Below the pieces are notes generated by a model. It was given only the letters and a program-made list of their open reading frames with translations. It had not been told where the DNA came from and searched no databases. From the NCBI GenBank assembly GCA_007124535.1, contig SLEY01000322.1:1-6602 (forward strand): a stretch of 6,602 nucleotides of DNA, in the 5' to 3' direction. The DNA is from Planctomycetaceae bacterium. GTDB lineage: Bacteria; Planctomycetota; Planctomycetia; Pirellulales; Pirellulaceae. Every line of letters starts with the position of its first letter. Position 1 is the stretch's first letter. This document shows positions 4,425 through 6,602 of this stretch, piece by piece. The translations under genes were made by a program, and so were the position numbers.

Positions 4425-6602
4425 TCAGTCCTCCCGGACGACTTCGATTCCGCAGAGTACCGGCGGGTGCTTCGAGCGGGGATCGGCCTCCAGGTCGACA
4501 CGCAGTTGATCGCGCACGGCGATCCCCGAAAACTGCTGGACCCATCCCCGGCGAGCCCCGCCAGCCAGCGCCGCAATGTCGAAGCCTTGGCCGACCGGCT
4601 CGCCCTGCAGCCGCACATCGAACACCCGCTCGCCCTCAGCAGCCGAGCCCGGTTCGGCAAAATACAGCCGCACCGTATAACGGCGTGACTGGCCGTCCTC
4701 GGCCAAGGACAGTTCGATCGACTCCGCCCCCTTGATACCGGAAGCCGTCACCCAGTGTGGTTCTTCGCCGGTGAATCGCGAAGAATGCTCATAGAATCGC
4801 ACCCAGCCCGGATGCTCGGGAGCAATTTGGACAGCCACCTGGGTGGGTGTCCCAGTGCCGACAGATATCCGGTAGTCGCGGAGGGGCACCGCGTCCGAGG
4901 TGCCTCCCACCACGTGAATTGGAGGGTAAGCCATCCAGAGGGTTCCGGATCCGTCCTGACGGTGCCCGCGGGCCCCCAAATTCGCACCGAAGCGCTGGAC
5001 GGGTTCTTCCGGCGGCGGCAGGGAATCGATCATCCACTGCTCGGCTTCGTCCATCGGGATCAGGGCCAAAGAAGTCTGCAAGGGATACTGGCAAACGCAG
5101 GTTCTGGTATAGTCCGGCACGTTCAGCACGCCATCGGCAGGTACCATATTCGGGGTACAACCGGCGCGGAGTCCGCCAATATCGCCCGTGCCGCCGGCGT
5201 TGGCCAGATCATAATAGGACGCGGTACCGCGGCGGAAGGTCAGCAGGTGCTGCCCCGCGATGATCTGCCCGCAATTGCTGCTGGCCGCGTACGTCCAGGG
5301 CCCCTCCCGCCCGGTCACCGGATGCATTGCCGGATACGGCTGGCCGGTGAGCAGGCTGTAGATGTGGCCATGTACGATCAGCCGGTCACCGTGCAGGAGG
5401 CACGGATTGCGATAGTCGAAATCCTGTTCCCACAGCAGCCGGCCATCCTCACCGCGGTAGGCCATCAATTGCGAACCGGGCCGTGGTTCGTCCGGCAGGG
5501 CCTGGCGGCGGTCGACCGGGGGCCGGGAAGCCTGGACCAGCACGTCATGTTCCTCGGAGTAGCCCAGCCACGATCCGAACACCTGCTGGCGGGTGCTCCA
5601 CAAGACCTCGCCCGTGCGAGCGTCCAGGGCCAGCAGTTGCGGCGTGCCTTCGGGCGCCTGCCCGCGGCGAGCCAGCAGGTCCAGCACGCCATCGGACAGG
5701 CGGTCGACCAGGAACAGCCGGCCGGCGGCTGTGGCAATCGCATTGTGACGGAACCCGAATTCCGCCTCGCGCTCCCACAGTCTGCGGCCCGTCTGCCGAT
5801 CCAGCACCACCACGCGCCGGCTGGACGTGGCGTTCCAATTCCGGCCGTGCCCCGGCCGGGAGTCGTCGAAGTACTGGGGTTCGACGCCCACGATCAGCAG
5901 GTCCTCCCAGACGCTCAGGAACCCCAGCGGTTCGTGCGTTTCCTGGCCGGAATCGCCGCTCGGATGAATCCGCCGCACGAGTTGACCGGTGGCCGGTTCC
6001 AGCTGCAGGACCATGCCTTCGTCGCGGACGTAGACGGCGTCGGCCTGAGACACATACGGGCTGCCGACATGATCGGCGCCGGGCTGGTGCGAGGTGGTAT
6101 CATAAGGCAGGCCGATGCCGGGCAGGGATTTCTGCCACAGCGGGCGACCGGTGTACACGTCGCGGGCACTGAGCGTATCCGGTCCCAGCAGGAACATGCG
6201 GCCGCCGGCGACCTGCGGGACGGGTCCGCGGCCATGACGCGGCAGCACCGCCTGATTGGTCGGCCCGCCGAACCAGAGCGGGCCCAGGGGTGCGCGGACC
6301 CGGGATTCCGCGGATACCAATGTGTTGGCCGCATCCGCATTCTGATGAGTCCACTGGCCGCTGCCGGGCAACGGGCCGGCGCGGGTCAAGGCGCCCCAGT
6401 CGCCGTGCCCCGAAATCTCGGCTTTCTCCAGTCCCGCGGCCGCGCTCCACGCCGCCAGCACTTGGTCGGCCTCGGCGCCCGCAGGCGCCGGCAGCCACGC
6501 CGTCCCGCCATACGGGCGCAGCGATTCGAACACGCGACCCACCAACGTCACGGCGTCTTCGCCCTCCGGCATCTCCTGGACAACAATCAATTCGGCAAAG
6601 TA
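4425..6602 (-). CDS. PQQ-like beta-propeller protein with methyltransferase-like N-part and malectin-like C-domain, 5' end off window
   Basis: The frame is open to the right edge (it reads YFAEL before the first TTG codon at 6590), so the true start is outside the window. Residues below count from 6590. Residues 1-33 (IVVQ...VFESLRPYGGTAWLP) look like the last strands of a class I methyltransferase fold (usual motif LRPGG), implying an upstream Rossmann domain. Residues 75-110 hold a linker (GPLPGSGQWTHQNADAANT, PLGPLWFGGP) that I associate with planctomycete propeller proteins. Propeller blades carry PQQ-like D/Y-x-x-TG-x-x-LW repeats at 146-152, 264-272, 323-331 and, with DG for TG, 379-387. 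Four cysteines (440, 478, 498, 500) lie in a conserved-looking stretch with PDYTRTCVCQY. A malectin-like carbohydrate-binding fold ends the protein (about 590-719: YTVRLYFAEP, ERVFDVRLQG, GIAVRDQLRVDLEA, PPVLCGIEVV). There is no CxxCH haem site and no clear quinoprotein dehydrogenase signature, so a binding or scaffold role, probably in the periplasm or cell envelope, is more likely than alcohol oxidation. Stop TGA (complement of 4425-4427). Confidence 0.9.
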   Translation of the reverse strand, partial: YFAELIVVQEMPEGEDAVTLVGRVFESLRPYGGTAWLPAPAGAEADQVLAAWSAAAGLEKAEISGHGDWGALTRAGPLPGSGQWTHQNADAANTLVSAESRVRAPLGPLWFGGPTNQAVLPRHGRGPVPQVAGGRMFLLGPDTLSARDVYTGRPLWQKSLPGIGLPYDTTSHQPGADHVGSPYVSQADAVYVRDEGMVLQLEPATGQLVRRIHPSGDSGQETHEPLGFLSVWEDLLIVGVEPQYFDDSRPGHGRNWNATSSRRVVVLDRQTGRRLWEREAEFGFRHNAIATAAGRLFLVDRLSDGVLDLLARRGQAPEGTPQLLALDARTGEVLWSTRQQVFGSWLGYSEEHDVLVQASRPPVDRRQALPDEPRPGSQLMAYRGEDGRLLWEQDFDYRNPCLLHGDRLIVHGHIYSLLTGQPYPAMHPVTGREGPWTYAASSNCGQIIAGQHLLTFRRGTASYYDLANAGGTGDIGGLRAGCTPNMVPADGVLNVPDYTRTCVCQYPLQTSLALIPMDEAEQWMIDSLPPPEEPVQRFGANLGARGHRQDGSGTLWMAYPPIHVVGGTSDAVPLRDYRISVGTGTPTQVAVQIAPEHPGWVRFYEHSSRFTGEEPHWVTASGIKGAESIELSLAEDGQSRRYTVRLYFAEPGSAAEGERVFDVRLQGEPVGQGFDIAALAGGARRGWVQQFSGIAVRDQLRVDLEADPRSKHPPVLCGIEVVRED

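Noticed and set aside
3923..4735. + strand open frame (270 codons) spanning the convergent gap
   Set aside because: It overlaps the ends of two convincing genes in other frames and translates to an Arg/Pro/Gly-rich sequence typical of GC-rich shadows.
4425..6602. Quinoprotein alcohol dehydrogenase
   Set aside because: PQQ-like blade repeats are present, but no CxxCH haem motif or clear PQQ/calcium-binding signature was seen, and the flanking domains differ from those enzymes.
1..6602. CRISPR array, tRNA, rRNA, insertion sequence or integrase
   Set aside because: No regularly spaced repeats, tRNA-like cloverleaf, rRNA signature, transposase frame or terminal inverted repeats were recognised on reading both strands.

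Overview
The window is GC-rich chromosomal DNA from a Gram-negative-type bacterium. The best guess is a member of the Planctomycetota. The main reason is the leftward gene: a large PQQ-like beta-propeller protein with a methyltransferase-like segment in front and a malectin-like module behind, a layout I associate with planctomycetes. The 288-residue orphan protein also looks like hypothetical proteins from that group. This assignment is inference from protein style, because no rRNA or marker gene is present.

Layout, left to right. Bases 1-2222 (+) hold the C-terminal two thirds of an RND-family inner-membrane efflux permease whose N-terminus lies off the left edge. After a 110-base gap comes a complete class I SAM-dependent methyltransferase of the O-methyltransferase type (2333-3331, +) with its own strong ribosome-binding site. 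A 166-base non-coding stretch follows, containing a 12-base palindrome and a tandem 10-base repeat. Next is a 288-residue protein of unknown function (3498-4364, +), whose C-terminus carries a distinctive His/Arg/Trp-rich motif resembling, from memory, the C-terminus of the AcrVA2 family. A 60-base convergent gap separates it from the propeller/malectin protein (4425-6602, -), whose N-terminus lies off the right edge.

How the genes relate. The permease and the methyltransferase are co-directional and could be co-transcribed, for example for modifying and exporting an aromatic or lipophilic small molecule, but nothing in the sequence proves this. The orphan gene has its own upstream region and appears to be a separate unit. 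The propeller gene is convergent and functionally unrelated on present evidence. No tRNA, rRNA, CRISPR array, insertion sequence or integration site was seen. The points most worth following up are the orphan protein with its C-terminal motif, and the three-part methyltransferase-like/propeller/malectin architecture with its four-cysteine cluster.
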